Positions 10,775 to 23,242 are shown, numbered from the stretch's first letter. The stretch is 64,000 bases of DNA from Nitrospirota bacterium (GCA_029261155.1 JAJDBW010000061.1:1-64000), one strand, 5' to 3'. The notes: generated by a model not told the origin, from the letters alone. Program-made: numbers and translations.

Positions 10775-11782
10775 ATGGCAAAAAAGAAAGCAATTTCTCT
10801 CTTATCCGGCGGACTGGACAGCACCTTAGCGACAAAATTGATACTCGATCAGGGCATCGAAGTGATCGGTCTATTTTTGGAAAGCCCTTTTGGTTGTAAA
10901 GACGACGTCAGTCTCATTGCCGAGCATCTTGGCATTCGCCTTATCACAGTACAAAAAGGGATGGATTATGTCGATTTGGTGCGAAATCCGAAATACGGCT
11001 ACGGAAAAAACATGAACCCCTGCATTGATTGTAGGATCTATATGTTTAAAATTGCACAACAAGTCATGGATGCGGAAGGTGCCGATTTCATCATTACGGG
11101 CGAAGTTCTGGGGCAACGTCCAATGTCACAACGCAAGGAGGCCATGGCCATTATCGACCGTGACAGCCAATCGGATGAAAGAATCCTGCGCCCACTCTCC
11201 GCACAGTTTTTCCCGCCCACGCTCATGGAACGCGAAGGCTGGGTTGATCGCGACAAGCTTTTGAACCTTACGGGACGAAGCCGATCGGAGCAATTGAAGT
11301 GGGCGGAACGATTGAAGCTAAAGGGCTATGCCGCGCCCGCCGGGGGTTGCTTATTAACCGATGCTAATTTTTCAGCACGGCTTTCGGAATTTTTTGATCG
11401 GACATCCGCACCGACGATGACAGAGGTTCGTCTACTCCGTCTGGGCCGCCATTTTAATTTATCCAATGGCGCCCATCTGATACTCGGAAGGAATGCAGAA
11501 GAAAGCGAAGAGCTCTGGGAGATCTCTCGCAAAACGGTCTTGGAGGGGGAAATGACCTTCTTCCGAGCAGATTTTTCGGGACCAGATGCCGTATTATCCG
11601 GAAAGACCTGCTCTGAGATCAGCAATGAGGTAAGCCATTTAATCGCAAAATATTCAAACAAATCCTTGGTTTCTCAAAAGGAAGTCGAGGTGGTATGCGG
11701 TAAAAGCACATTCATTATTAACATAAATTTTCCATATACTTCTAATCCTTTATCTAAAGAAGAACTTCCCGTTATTCAATAA
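10775..11782 (+). CDS. PP-loop ATPase, tRNA 2-thiouridylase/MnmA-like
   Basis: LLSGGLDSTLA PP-loop, CIDCRIYMFKIAQQVM, GEVLGQRPMSQRKEAM; start ATG at 10775 after aggagat. Confidence 0.8.
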   Translation: MAKKKAISLLSGGLDSTLATKLILDQGIEVIGLFLESPFGCKDDVSLIAEHLGIRLITVQKGMDYVDLVRNPKYGYGKNMNPCIDCRIYMFKIAQQVMDAEGADFIITGEVLGQRPMSQRKEAMAIIDRDSQSDERILRPLSAQFFPPTLMEREGWVDRDKLLNLTGRSRSEQLKWAERLKLKGYAAPAGGCLLTDANFSARLSEFFDRTSAPTMTEVRLLRLGRHFNLSNGAHLILGRNAEESEELWEISRKTVLEGEMTFFRADFSGPDAVLSGKTCSEISNEVSHLIAKYSNKSLVSQKEVEVVCGKSTFIININFPYTSNPLSKEELPVIQ

Positions 11783-11799
11783 GGAAATACCACCAAGCC

Positions 11800-12423
11800 A
11801 TGTTTTTAGAAACCTTCCCGGTTGGGCCTTTTCAATGCAATTGCTCCGTCTTGGCTTGTGAGGAAACCCGCTCTGCCGTGGTGATCGATCCCGGGGAAGA
11901 CGCCGATCGAATCCTTGCCCTGCTTTCGGATCAAAACTTTAAACCAGTTTTCCTTTTACATACCCATGCGCATTTAGACCATGTCGGCGCAAGTGACGCT
12001 GTCCAAAAAACTGCCGGCGGCGAAAACTGTTTACATGAAGACGACATGCCTCTGTGTAATATCCTGGGTATACAGGCAGAATTGTTCGGGCTGCCTGAAC
12101 CCACGACACCCACGATTGATCGCTTTTTAATAAACGGGGATCGGCTTCAATTTGGGAAAGAAACGATTGAAGTCTTGCACACACCGGGACACACGCCGGG
12201 TAGCCTGAGCTTTTTCATTCCCGGGAGCGGGCTATGGACGGGAGATACCCTCTTTGCCGGGAGCGTTGGGCGCACCGATCTCTGGGGTGGATCGCATCCG
12301 ACTTTAATCGATTCGATCCACAAAAAACTGCTTTCCTTTCCGGGAGAAACGTGCGTTTATCCTGGGCATGGCGGGCCGACCGCAATCGCGGTGGAGAAAG
12401 AAAGGAACCCTTTTCTCCAATGA
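11800..12423 (+). CDS. MBL-fold hydrolase, glyoxalase II-like
   Basis: Intact HTHAHLDHVGA, TPGHTPGS, YPGHGGPT. Confidence 0.9.
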   Translation: MFLETFPVGPFQCNCSVLACEETRSAVVIDPGEDADRILALLSDQNFKPVFLLHTHAHLDHVGASDAVQKTAGGENCLHEDDMPLCNILGIQAELFGLPEPTTPTIDRFLINGDRLQFGKETIEVLHTPGHTPGSLSFFIPGSGLWTGDTLFAGSVGRTDLWGGSHPTLIDSIHKKLLSFPGETCVYPGHGGPTAIAVEKERNPFLQ

Positions 12424-13403
12424 CCACCGGATTCATCTCCCATCCCGATACGCTTAAACACGATACGGGTCTTGGACATCCGGAGTCATCCCGTCGGCAA
12501 TCGGTGATACAAGAGCGGGTAACGAAAATCGCCCGACCGAAAGAAGGTTCCGATCAGGGCCTGCCCCTAGAGCTGATTCAGCCCATTGCGCAACCCGATC
12601 TCTATCAGTGGGTCTCCAAGGTTCACCAAACCCCCTATATTGATGATTTAAAACAACGGAGTCCCCAAAAAGGGCGAATTTACCTCGATCCGGATACGCC
12701 GCTTGGCCCTGGATCACTCAAGGCCGCGGAATGGGCCGTCTCGGGTATTTTAACGGCGGTCGATTGGGTTATGGAAAAGCGGCTGAAAAATGCCTTTTGT
12801 GCCATACGCCCCCCCGGCCATCATGCTGAAAAAGACCACGCCATGGGATTTTGCCTCTTCAACAATGTGGCCATTGCGGCAAAATACATCCAAATAAAAT
12901 ATGGCCTTGAGCGCGTTTTGATTATCGATTGGGACGTCCATCACGGCAATGGCACGCAAAATAGTTTTTACAGCGATCCGAGTGTGTTCTATTTTAGTAC
13001 GCACCAATTTCCCTGCTATCCCGGCACTGGGAGAAACCAGGAAAGAGGCAGCGGCGAGGGAGAAGGCTTTACCTTGAATTGCCCTCTACCGAGTGGCTCG
13101 GGGGATAGACATATCCTTTCCAAGTTCGAAAAGGAACTGGAAGAAGCGTGTTCCTCATTTCGACCGAATTTTATCCTTATTTCCGCCGGATTTGACGCCC
13201 ATCGTGATGATCCCCTTGCGGGACTCGAAGTCACAGAAAGCGGTTTTCAAGAGATGACAAGGATTGTAAGCGCACTGGCCGCCATGCATTGCCATGGACG
13301 AATTGTGTCTTCTCTGGAAGGCGGATACAACATGGAGGCCTTAAGCCGATCGATTGAAAAACATCTGGAAGTTTTATGCAATTTTTCTCCTATAAAAGCT
13401 TGA
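12420..13403 (+). CDS. Histone deacetylase/acetylpolyamine amidohydrolase family protein
   Basis: RPPGHHAEKDHAMGFCLFNN, IDWDVHHGNGTQNSFY, ISAGFDAHRDDPL; ATGA overlap with upstream stop. Confidence 0.92.
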   Translation: MTTGFISHPDTLKHDTGLGHPESSRRQSVIQERVTKIARPKEGSDQGLPLELIQPIAQPDLYQWVSKVHQTPYIDDLKQRSPQKGRIYLDPDTPLGPGSLKAAEWAVSGILTAVDWVMEKRLKNAFCAIRPPGHHAEKDHAMGFCLFNNVAIAAKYIQIKYGLERVLIIDWDVHHGNGTQNSFYSDPSVFYFSTHQFPCYPGTGRNQERGSGEGEGFTLNCPLPSGSGDRHILSKFEKELEEACSSFRPNFILISAGFDAHRDDPLAGLEVTESGFQEMTRIVSALAAMHCHGRIVSSLEGGYNMEALSRSIEKHLEVLCNFSPIKA

Positions 13404-13463
13404 CATAAAAATGTATGCCTTCTAAAATGCCTCATCCTTCCTAAATATTCGTTCCAAAGTGCG

Positions 13464-13499
13464 AAATCTTTCCACTTGGGGCCCTAAGTGGAAAGATTT
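13464..13499. promoter_or_regulatory. Perfect 14-bp dyad (AAATCTTTCCACTT-8 nt-AAGTGGAAAGATTT) upstream of the GGDEF gene
   Basis: Seen directly; abuts TTGACT (13501-13506), a -35-like hexamer. Confidence 0.6.
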
Positions 13500-13553
13500 A
13501 TTGACTAAACCAACGCCAAAACCTTACTAATATACAGAATCTAAGGAGATCCA

Positions 13554-15503
13554 ATGCAAGACTTGGAGACTGCACGAGATCATTTGGTATCTGAAACTGT
13601 GTGGAATGACCTTCAGAGCTGCCTTTCCTCCCTATCATCTTATTCTGTCATTATTTTCGATCCAGTCGAAAGTAAAATATGCACATCAAAATCCCGCTCG
13701 GGCATTTTAAACCATCTACTCCCTGAAAAAGAAGACGATCCTTGTAAGGAAGAATTTCGGAATGCCCTTGATCGCGCTGCCTCATCAAGAGAAATCAACT
13801 TTTCCTCTTGCCCGGACCATCTCCATTACTTTGTGATTCCTATCGAAGTGAGTAAAGATAAACTATTGATGATCGTTGCCGGAAAGACGGGCGACTCTGA
13901 AGATCTACCGCCAAAATGGGACACCGCTTCTAAACTACGGGCCGCAGGGCGAATCTTATTGGTTGACGCTTTTTCCAGAAATCGGCAGAGCGATGATGCT
14001 GAGGTCTTTCCCATTTCGAATAATCTCTCCGATCTCTTTGAACTCGATCAAGCCGCAATTAAGCGAAACGTATCTATTCTCTTCGAAGCCCTTGTCACGC
14101 GTTTTGACGTGGATACGGCCGCCGTTTTTTATCAGAGCCAGCAAGGCACCCCGCATCGGGCTATCGCGGTTTTTGGAGAAAAAAAGGAGAAACTGAGAGA
14201 CATTAAGGTCGAACTCGATTTTTTATATCGGCCCTACAAATCAGACCAAGCCTATGTCACCGTCAATGCGCCCTACGAACTTACTGAATCGGGTCTACCT
14301 CGCGTGTTTAATTCGTGCAGCATTTTTGGGATCTACGAAGGCGAAGGGACGATATTGACACTTGCCATCTTCAATAGTGAACTCAGCGATAACGACATTC
14401 AGCGTATCGTGTCGTTGTGCAAAAAAGCCGGTACCCTGCATGAAAATATTAAACTCAAAAGTCAGTTACTACAGTACAAGAAAACCATTCAATCCTTTTC
14501 CAATTTCAAAAAAATAATCGAGTCGCCTCGAAATTTTGAAGCCTTTTACGAAAAGGCCTTGGAACTCGCGATCAAAACGCTTCAAGCCGAACGGGGTTCT
14601 TTAATGATGATGGACAAGGACAAAAAAGAATTATCGATTAAGGCAATCGAAGGCTGCGATCCTTCCTTAATCAGTCCTTTGAATATCAAAATGGGGGAGG
14701 GGATTGCTGGAAAAGTGTTTCAAGAAGGAAAAGGTATTTTGGTCGAAAACTTAAATCAAAGCCGGTGGTTGAAACAAAAGCCCAAAACCTCTTATCGGAC
14801 CGCATCTTTTATCAGTACGCCGATTAAACAGAAAGACCAAACCATCGGATTGATTAATGTGGCCGACCGACTCAACGGCGTCCCTTTTTCCGAAGAAGAC
14901 CTGGCCGTACTCGAAGCCATTGGCGGTTACATTGCCATGGCCCTGGAACGCTCTGCCTTGTATAAAATTACGAAGGAACTGAAGCGAATTTCCATCACCG
15001 ATCCACTTACCGGTTTGCTCAACCGCCGAACCTTTCATGATCGCCTGCTAGAAGAAATCGAGCGGACCCGCCGTCATCAAGTGCCGGTGTCATTAATAAT
15101 CTTGGATTTAGACGATTTTAAGATGACGAACGACACCTACGGGCATCAAAAAGGAGACGAATTACTCAAGGTCCTCAGTAATGTCATTCGCCAATACATT
15201 CGCTCGATTGACGTGCCCTCGCGCTATGGGGGGGAAGAGTTCACGATTATCCTGCCTCAAACCCGAAAGGAAGACGCGTGGATTATTGCCGACCGGCTTT
15301 GCAAGGGTATCAAAGAAAAGGGACAGCAGATCAAACAAAGTGGAGAGGGTGGACACCTCGCCGTGAGCGTCGGATTGGCGACTTTTCCGGACGACGCGGC
15401 CAGCATGGAAGACCTAATCCGAAATGCAGACCGCGCCCTTTATCAAGCCAAACTCCAGGGGAAAAACAGAGCGATTGCCTTTAATAAGCAGGCCTTTAAT
15501 TAG
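13554..15503 (+). CDS. GAF-domain diguanylate cyclase (GGEEF)
   Basis: GAF-like region (AERGSLMMMDKDKKELSIKAIEG...GEGIAGKVFQEG) and DPLTGLLNRRTF...RSIDVPSRYGGEEF with RxxD I-site. Confidence 0.92.
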   Translation: MQDLETARDHLVSETVWNDLQSCLSSLSSYSVIIFDPVESKICTSKSRSGILNHLLPEKEDDPCKEEFRNALDRAASSREINFSSCPDHLHYFVIPIEVSKDKLLMIVAGKTGDSEDLPPKWDTASKLRAAGRILLVDAFSRNRQSDDAEVFPISNNLSDLFELDQAAIKRNVSILFEALVTRFDVDTAAVFYQSQQGTPHRAIAVFGEKKEKLRDIKVELDFLYRPYKSDQAYVTVNAPYELTESGLPRVFNSCSIFGIYEGEGTILTLAIFNSELSDNDIQRIVSLCKKAGTLHENIKLKSQLLQYKKTIQSFSNFKKIIESPRNFEAFYEKALELAIKTLQAERGSLMMMDKDKKELSIKAIEGCDPSLISPLNIKMGEGIAGKVFQEGKGILVENLNQSRWLKQKPKTSYRTASFISTPIKQKDQTIGLINVADRLNGVPFSEEDLAVLEAIGGYIAMALERSALYKITKELKRISITDPLTGLLNRRTFHDRLLEEIERTRRHQVPVSLIILDLDDFKMTNDTYGHQKGDELLKVLSNVIRQYIRSIDVPSRYGGEEFTIILPQTRKEDAWIIADRLCKGIKEKGQQIKQSGEGGHLAVSVGLATFPDDAASMEDLIRNADRALYQAKLQGKNRAIAFNKQAFN

Positions 15504-16461
15504 CCTCTTTTAATAAAGCCTCATGGGCGAGATGATCAATTTCGTCTTCCGTTTTCCCTAAGAAATATAAGATCAACGAAAGATCTCTTTGCCTCAGGTT
15601 GATCAGGGCCTTTGCGCGAACGGCCGGTTTTGCATCGAAGGCGATCCCCAATCCGGCCCGCTGGATCATGGGCAAATCATTCGCCCCATCCCCAACCGCG
15701 ATGACTTGGTTTAAGGGAATCTTTTCTTTCGCGGCAATCTCTTCCATCAGCGCGACTTTTCGGTTTCCATCGACAATCTCTCCGAGCACTTCCCCTGTTA
15801 ATGCACCGTCTTTTGTCTCCAAGCGATTCGAATAAGAATAGTCGAGTTGAAGGACTTCTTTTACTCGGGATGTAAAATAGTCGAAGCCGCCGGAGAGCAC
15901 GGCGATTTTTGTACCTAAACGCTTTAAGACTCCGATGAGTTTTTCGGCGCCGGGACTAAAGGGCATGCGGTGATAGACCCGATCCAATGCCGAAATCGGG
16001 AGACCTTCGAGGAGGCCGACCCGTTCACGAAGGGCCTCTGGAAAGGACAACTCACCATTCATTGCACGGCGGGTGATGCCAACCACCTTATCTCCCACAC
16101 CAGCTTCTTTTGCGAGTTCATCGATGACTTCGATCTCGGTCAGGGTTGAATCCATGTCCATAACCATGAGTTTTTTTGGAAGATGATAAAGCGCTTCTTC
16201 TTGGACGGCGAAATCGATGCCGTATTGTTCATTGAGAAAAAGAAGTTTTCCAGTCAAATATTCAGACGAGTATCCTGCCGCAGAGACCCTCAATTCCATC
16301 GCGGAAAGGCCCTTTTGAGCAAGCATTTTCGAATCTTCGAAATCGACCTTCGCTTTGGCGAGCTTGGTCTTGATCTCTGAGAGGACAGTTGGGCGGAGAT
16401 TGGGGCCTATACAAGTGATGACATAGCGTATCGTGGCCTGTGTATCGGGCATCGTAGGCAT
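15496..16461 (-). CDS. serB: Phosphoserine phosphatase with N-terminal ACT-like region
   Basis: MDMDSTLTEIEVIDELAKEAGVG, SGGFDYF, AVGDGANDLPMI. Confidence 0.93.
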   Translation of the reverse strand: MPTMPDTQATIRYVITCIGPNLRPTVLSEIKTKLAKAKVDFEDSKMLAQKGLSAMELRVSAAGYSSEYLTGKLLFLNEQYGIDFAVQEEALYHLPKKLMVMDMDSTLTEIEVIDELAKEAGVGDKVVGITRRAMNGELSFPEALRERVGLLEGLPISALDRVYHRMPFSPGAEKLIGVLKRLGTKIAVLSGGFDYFTSRVKEVLQLDYSYSNRLETKDGALTGEVLGEIVDGNRKVALMEEIAAKEKIPLNQVIAVGDGANDLPMIQRAGLGIAFDAKPAVRAKALINLRQRDLSLILYFLGKTEDEIDHLAHEALLKEAN

Positions 16462-16755
16462 CTCGTTATTTCTTAATTCATTTTTCAGAGCATATCATTT
16501 TCGCTTGGTGTTATACAGCAAAGTAGGGGCGCTCGCAAGATTCATTTCCTTCTTGGTTTTCCATCGATCCAGAAAAAATAGCGCCGAGGCGTGGCCAGGG
16601 TCACCTCCAATGCATTCTCGGGTTTACGGGACGAAACGACTGCTGTATAGTGCAGGGGTTCCCTAAATTTACCGGATCAATTGCTGCGTTTAGATTCTTC
16701 ACGACCTTTTCAATTTTATACGAAGGGATTGTCGATTTGAGGCCAGTTGTGATAA

Positions 16756-18453
<1,698 letters not shown>

Positions 18454-18480
18454 CCGGATCGCTTTTATTAAGGTAAGTCT

Positions 18481-19299
18481 ATGTTTCAAGGCATTTCCAT
18501 TGGTCCTCTCCGAGTAGAAAAAGGTCAGTTTTTTTTAATCGCCGGACCCTGCGTCATTGAAAGCAGGGACATGGTAATTAAAACGGCAGACACAATCGCC
18601 AAAATTGCACGTGCCCATCATATTCCACTCATCTTTAAATCGTCCTACGATAAAGCAAATCGAACCTCCACGACATCGTATCGCGGAGTCGGTATTGATG
18701 AGGGCCTTAAGATTTTACAAGCGGTTCAATCGGAGATTGGCCTGCCGGTTTTATCCGATGTCCACAGCGAACAAGAAGTATCGGAAGCAGCCGGGGTATT
18801 GGACGTTTTGCAAATCCCGGCCTTCCTTTGCCGACAGACCGACCTCTTGGTCGCCGCAGGAAAAACGGGAAAGACCGTTAATATTAAAAAGGGTCAGTTC
18901 TTGGCCCCGGGCGATATGATTCATGCGGTGGAAAAAGTAAAATCGACCGGAAACGAGAATATCCTCCTTACCGAGCGCGGGGCAAGCTTCGGCTATAATA
19001 ACCTGGTGAGCGATATGCGGGCCTTAACCATTATGCGAAAATGGGGCTATCCGGTTATTTTCGATGCGACGCACAGCGTGCAATTGCCTGGGGGCGGCGG
19101 CAAGGTTTCTTCCGGCCAACGCGAATTTGTCCTACCGCTTTCCCGCGGTGCAGTCGCCGTCGGGTGTGATGGCCTCTTTTTAGAAGTCCATCCCAACCCG
19201 GATCAAGCGCCTTCCGATGGACCCAATATGATCAATTTTCAAGATCTCGACCGCCTCCTTTCACAAATCGAAAAATTATGGCCTGTCCTGGAGCACTGA
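18481..19299 (+). CDS. kdsA: KDO-8-phosphate synthase
   Basis: [39 protein letters not shown]. Confidence 0.95.
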   Translation: MFQGISIGPLRVEKGQFFLIAGPCVIESRDMVIKTADTIAKIARAHHIPLIFKSSYDKANRTSTTSYRGVGIDEGLKILQAVQSEIGLPVLSDVHSEQEVSEAAGVLDVLQIPAFLCRQTDLLVAAGKTGKTVNIKKGQFLAPGDMIHAVEKVKSTGNENILLTERGASFGYNNLVSDMRALTIMRKWGYPVIFDATHSVQLPGGGGKVSSGQREFVLPLSRGAVAVGCDGLFLEVHPNPDQAPSDGPNMINFQDLDRLLSQIEKLWPVLEH

Positions 19300-19335
19300 G
19301 ATTATTTCTTTTTCTATCATAGGTACAAATTCACG

Positions 19336-20316
19336 ATGACCTTGGGAATTTTAGAGGAGGGGATTCGCGTTCTTCAAATTGAAGCGGCGGCGATTCTCAA
19401 CCTGGTTAAAAAAATCGATGCGAAATTTGTCGCGGCCGTGGAGTACTGCTACGCCTGTACAGGCCGCATTGTGGTGACCGGTATGGGTAAATCGGGCTTA
19501 ATCGGACGGAAAATGAGTGCGACCTTTTCCAGCACCGGAAGCCCGGCCTTTTTTCTTCACCCCTCCGAAGGCATTCATGGCGATCTCGGAATGATTTCAA
19601 AGGACGACCTCGTGATGGCCATTTCAAATAGTGGTGAAACCGAAGAAATTTTGCGGATTTTACCTTCGCTTAAACGGCTTAACTTAAAAATGATAACCTT
19701 AACCGGAAACTTGCAATCGACGCTGGCCAAACAAAGCGATGTCATGCTGGATGTGTCCGTCACTGAAGAAGCCTGTCCCCTGGGCCTGGCACCCACGGCC
19801 AGTACCACGGCCACACTGGCCATGGGTGATGCTTTGGCCGTCGCCCTGCTCCAGAAGCGTGGATTCCGAAAGGAAGATTTCGCATCTTTTCATCCGGGTG
19901 GCGCTTTAGGACGTAACCTTCTCCTGAAAGTATCGGATCTAATGCATCAAGGGGAAGACATCCCAAAGGTCTTGGAGGACAGCCCGATGAAAGAAGTTGT
20001 TCTCGAGATGACGGCAAAAAAATTGGGTATGACAACCGTCTTAAACAAAAAAGGGGACTTGGTTGGCGTGATTACGGATGGCGACTTACGCCGCCTGATT
20101 CGAAGTTTGGAACAAGACGATGGCACCCTTTTTTCCCGCCCGGCCTCTGAGCTGATGAACCCAGATCCGAAGACGATTGCATCGGATGCCTTGGCGGCCA
20201 AGGCCATTCAAACAATGGAAACACATTCAGTTACCTCTTTAATTACAGTTGATTATAAAAACAAACTTAATGGCATAATTCATCTTCACGATCTATTAAA
20301 AAAAAGGATCGCTTAA
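19336..20316 (+). CDS. kdsD: Arabinose-5-phosphate isomerase (SIS + CBS)
   Basis: GRIVVTGMGKSGLIGRKMSATFSSTGSPAFFLHPSEGIHGDLGM plus two CBS motifs. Confidence 0.94.
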   Translation: MTLGILEEGIRVLQIEAAAILNLVKKIDAKFVAAVEYCYACTGRIVVTGMGKSGLIGRKMSATFSSTGSPAFFLHPSEGIHGDLGMISKDDLVMAISNSGETEEILRILPSLKRLNLKMITLTGNLQSTLAKQSDVMLDVSVTEEACPLGLAPTASTTATLAMGDALAVALLQKRGFRKEDFASFHPGGALGRNLLLKVSDLMHQGEDIPKVLEDSPMKEVVLEMTAKKLGMTTVLNKKGDLVGVITDGDLRRLIRSLEQDDGTLFSRPASELMNPDPKTIASDALAAKAIQTMETHSVTSLITVDYKNKLNGIIHLHDLLKKRIA

Positions 20317-20346
20317 TAAGTTTTTCAAGCGAACACTGAAATCAAG

Positions 20347-20871
20347 ATGAAAGTCAAAGACGCCCTCAAAGCAAAGGCACGCCAGATTCGCTATCTCCTT
20401 TTGGATGTCGACGGCGTACTGACCAACGGCCTCTTAACTTTCGATGAAGCAGGTCGGGAGATCAAATCTTTTTCGATATACGACGGACTGGGAATTAACC
20501 TATTACACCAGGCGGGAATTGGGGTGGGTATCATTTCGGGCCGAAATTCTCCGGTTGTGGCGCGACGGGCTGCCGAACTTCAAATTGTCGATGTCTTTCA
20601 AGGCTGCAGCGATAAACTTGGGCCCTACAGTGAAATTAAAAGCAAAAGAGCGCTGATCGACGATTCAGTCGCTTTTATTGGAGACGACCTCATTGATCTC
20701 CCTGTCCTAGATAAGGTCGGCCTTGCCGTTGCCGTCGCCAACGCTGTCGATACTGTGAAAGCGCATGTGGATTGGATTACCGAACGAAAAGGCGGGGATG
20801 GCGCCGTCAGAGAGGTCATCGACTTTATCTTAAAATCGCAGAAGCATGATGAGAAATATGAAGTGGTCTAA
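20347..20871 (+). CDS. kdsC: KDO-8-phosphate phosphatase
   Basis: LLLDVDGVLTNG, AFIGDDLIDLPVLDKVGLAVAVANA. Confidence 0.93.
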   Translation: MKVKDALKAKARQIRYLLLDVDGVLTNGLLTFDEAGREIKSFSIYDGLGINLLHQAGIGVGIISGRNSPVVARRAAELQIVDVFQGCSDKLGPYSEIKSKRALIDDSVAFIGDDLIDLPVLDKVGLAVAVANAVDTVKAHVDWITERKGGDGAVREVIDFILKSQKHDEKYEVV

Positions 20872-21772
20872 AAAAATCGTCCATGCCTTGCTTTTTTTTG
20901 CATTGCGATCGATTGCCTTTGTCTTTCGTTTCCTACCTTGGCGACTTGGCGTTCGCATCGGGGGCGTCTTAGGCCTGCTCTCCTTTTATCTCTTAGGACG
21001 AGAACGCAGACGTTCTTATGAGAGCCTTCGCATCGCCTTTGGCCCAGATGCCTCGATCCAGAAGCTTCGTATGATTGCGAAACGGAATTTCGCTAATCTC
21101 GGAAAAGGGTTGATTGAGGTCTTAAATCTGCAGTACCTCAATCCGGGTCAACTCGATAAAATTATTTCGATCGAAGGGGAGGAATATCTAAAAAAGGCGG
21201 AGGCCGCCGGTAAAGGCACGATTTTGATTACTGGCCACATCGGCAATTGGGAATTGATGGCTGCTGTGCTGTCCATACGGGGCTATCGACTAAACGTGAT
21301 TGCCGCACCACTTTATGACCCACGAATTGACGAATGGATTATTCGCCTCAGACGGAAATTTAAAGTTGAGACAATTAGCCGTGGCAGTCCTTCTTCTTCA
21401 AAAAAAATCCTTGGGGTCCTCCGGAAAAAGGAGGTGCTCGGACTATTAATAGACCAAGATACGCGTGTGGAAGGCGTTTTTGTGAATTTTTTTAACAAAA
21501 AGGCTTACACGCCTTCCGGTGCGGCACAACTCGCCTTGCGAAGCGGCGCGACGACCATGATGTGTTTCGTGACCCGACTTCCAGGAGACCGCCATCGCAT
21601 TACAATCGAAAAACCGATAGATTTGCTTGAAAGTGACGACCGGGATCACGATATAGAAGTGAATACCGCCCTGTTTACGGCGCGTATTGAAGAACATATA
21701 AAGCAATATCCCGACCAGTGGGTTTGGATGCATCGTAGGTGGAGAACTCAAGGACGGGCAGAGAAACCCTAG
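20846..21772 (+). CDS. lpxL: Lipid A biosynthesis (late) acyltransferase, LpxL/HtrB family
   Basis: GKGTILITGHIGNWELMA, LLIDQDTRVEGVFVNFF, WVWMHRRWRTQ. Confidence 0.88.
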   Translation: MMRNMKWSKKIVHALLFFALRSIAFVFRFLPWRLGVRIGGVLGLLSFYLLGRERRRSYESLRIAFGPDASIQKLRMIAKRNFANLGKGLIEVLNLQYLNPGQLDKIISIEGEEYLKKAEAAGKGTILITGHIGNWELMAAVLSIRGYRLNVIAAPLYDPRIDEWIIRLRRKFKVETISRGSPSSSKKILGVLRKKEVLGLLIDQDTRVEGVFVNFFNKKAYTPSGAAQLALRSGATTMMCFVTRLPGDRHRITIEKPIDLLESDDRDHDIEVNTALFTARIEEHIKQYPDQWVWMHRRWRTQGRAEKP

Positions 21773-21828
21773 TAGTACACCACTTTCTTTTTTTAAACGA
21801 TATTTCGAGATCACACTCCGAGCCGACC

Positions 21829-22371
21829 ATGAATCTTCCGAATATTCTAACCCTGTTTAGGATCGTTCTCATTCCATTTTATATTCTTTTTTTTTACCGA
21901 CATACTTTTGAAGGCTCAATCATCGCCGCCGTTATTTTTCTTGTCGCCTCGCTCACCGACATCCTTGATGGTTATCTTGCCCGCGCAAGATCGGAAGTTA
22001 CGAAATTTGGTAAGTTCTTGGATCCCATCGCCGATAAACTCTTGGTCGTATCGGCCTTGATTCTATTGGTGGACCAACAACGTGTACCCGCTTGGCTCGT
22101 TATTGTCATCATTGGACGGGAGTTTGCAGTCACTGGCTTTCGCGCCATCGCAGCCTCGGACGGTGTCGTGATTGCCGCAGAACGGACGGGAAAATACAAG
22201 ATGATCTTGCAAACGATCTCGGTTATTTTCTTAACCCTCGATTTCCCGAATGTGGTCTTTCATCAAATCGGATTAACCTTCTTATTTGTTTCAATGTTCC
22301 TTGCTGTCTTCTCCGCTGTCCAATACTTTTTAAAATTCGGCGGCAGTCTAAACTTGCTCAAAGAAAAATAA
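21829..22371 (+). CDS. pgsA: CDP-diacylglycerol-glycerol-3-phosphate 3-phosphatidyltransferase
   Basis: NLPNILTLFRI, DILDGYLARARSEVTKFGKFLDPIADK. Confidence 0.93.
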   Translation: MNLPNILTLFRIVLIPFYILFFYRHTFEGSIIAAVIFLVASLTDILDGYLARARSEVTKFGKFLDPIADKLLVVSALILLVDQQRVPAWLVIVIIGREFAVTGFRAIAASDGVVIAAERTGKYKMILQTISVIFLTLDFPNVVFHQIGLTFLFVSMFLAVFSAVQYFLKFGGSLNLLKEK

Positions 22372-22634
22372 TAAAAACCAAGCCCTTAAAAAGACCGCCT
22401 TTCTTTTGGGGTCTCAATAATTACATTTTCTGGATATGCAGTTATAATGTCCTGAAAAATAAATAAAATTGTTATTAACGCATTATATTCATTATAAAAG
22501 CACAAGATAAGTTGGCTAATATATAAATTTTCAGTATCCGATGTTCAACCAACATTGAATCATACTTTAAATCTAGATATTTTCTTGCTAGAGACCACCA
22601 ACTTTTTTAGATCATGTATAATCTTATTTAAAGG

Positions 22635-23228
22635 ATGAGGGCTGACATTTTTAACGCAGTTGCGATCATCATCGCCAGTTATCTTATCGGATCTCTACCC
22701 TTTGGACTGATATTATCAAAAACCCTGCGCGGCATCGACCCAAGAACGCAAGGAAGTGGTAATATTGGAGCGACCAATGTTTGGAGGGTCGTCGGCAAGA
22801 AAGAAGGCGTGATTACCGTACTTTGCGATCTCCTAAAAGGGATGCCACTCCTCTTGCTCGCCAAAACCATAGAGATGGACAGTAAGATCGTTTATCTTGT
22901 CGCACTAGCGGCAGTTTTTGGTCATATCTTTTCTATTTTTTTAAATTTTAAAGGAGGGAAGGGGGTTGCGACGAGTTTGGGCGTATTGCTCATGCTCTCC
23001 CCAAAGCTGGTATTGGTCGCATCTTTATTTTGGGCGGTAAGTGTTTTTCTAAGCAAAATCTCTTCTGTTGGGGCGCTGACCGCCTTTAGCCTCCTTCCAA
23101 TTTTGGCATATTTTTTACAAATGGACCGTCATTTCCTGTTATTAGTCACGACGATTTCTTTGCTGGTCCTGGTTCGCCATCGAGAAAATATTCGCCGACT
23201 CCTTAAAGGAAAAGAACAGGCCTTGTAA
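22635..23228 (+). CDS. plsY: Acyl-phosphate glycerol-3-phosphate acyltransferase
   Basis: YLIGSLPFGLILSK, GSGNIGATNVWRVVGKK, FKGGKGVATSLGVL. Confidence 0.94.
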   Translation: MRADIFNAVAIIIASYLIGSLPFGLILSKTLRGIDPRTQGSGNIGATNVWRVVGKKEGVITVLCDLLKGMPLLLLAKTIEMDSKIVYLVALAAVFGHIFSIFLNFKGGKGVATSLGVLLMLSPKLVLVASLFWAVSVFLSKISSVGALTAFSLLPILAYFLQMDRHFLLLVTTISLLVLVRHRENIRRLLKGKEQAL

Positions 23229-23242
23229 GTCAATCAGGAGAA

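Noticed and set aside
22380-22634. AT-rich 250-bp gap before plsY checked for tRNA or small RNA
   Set aside because: No cloverleaf or clear conserved RNA could be identified by eye.
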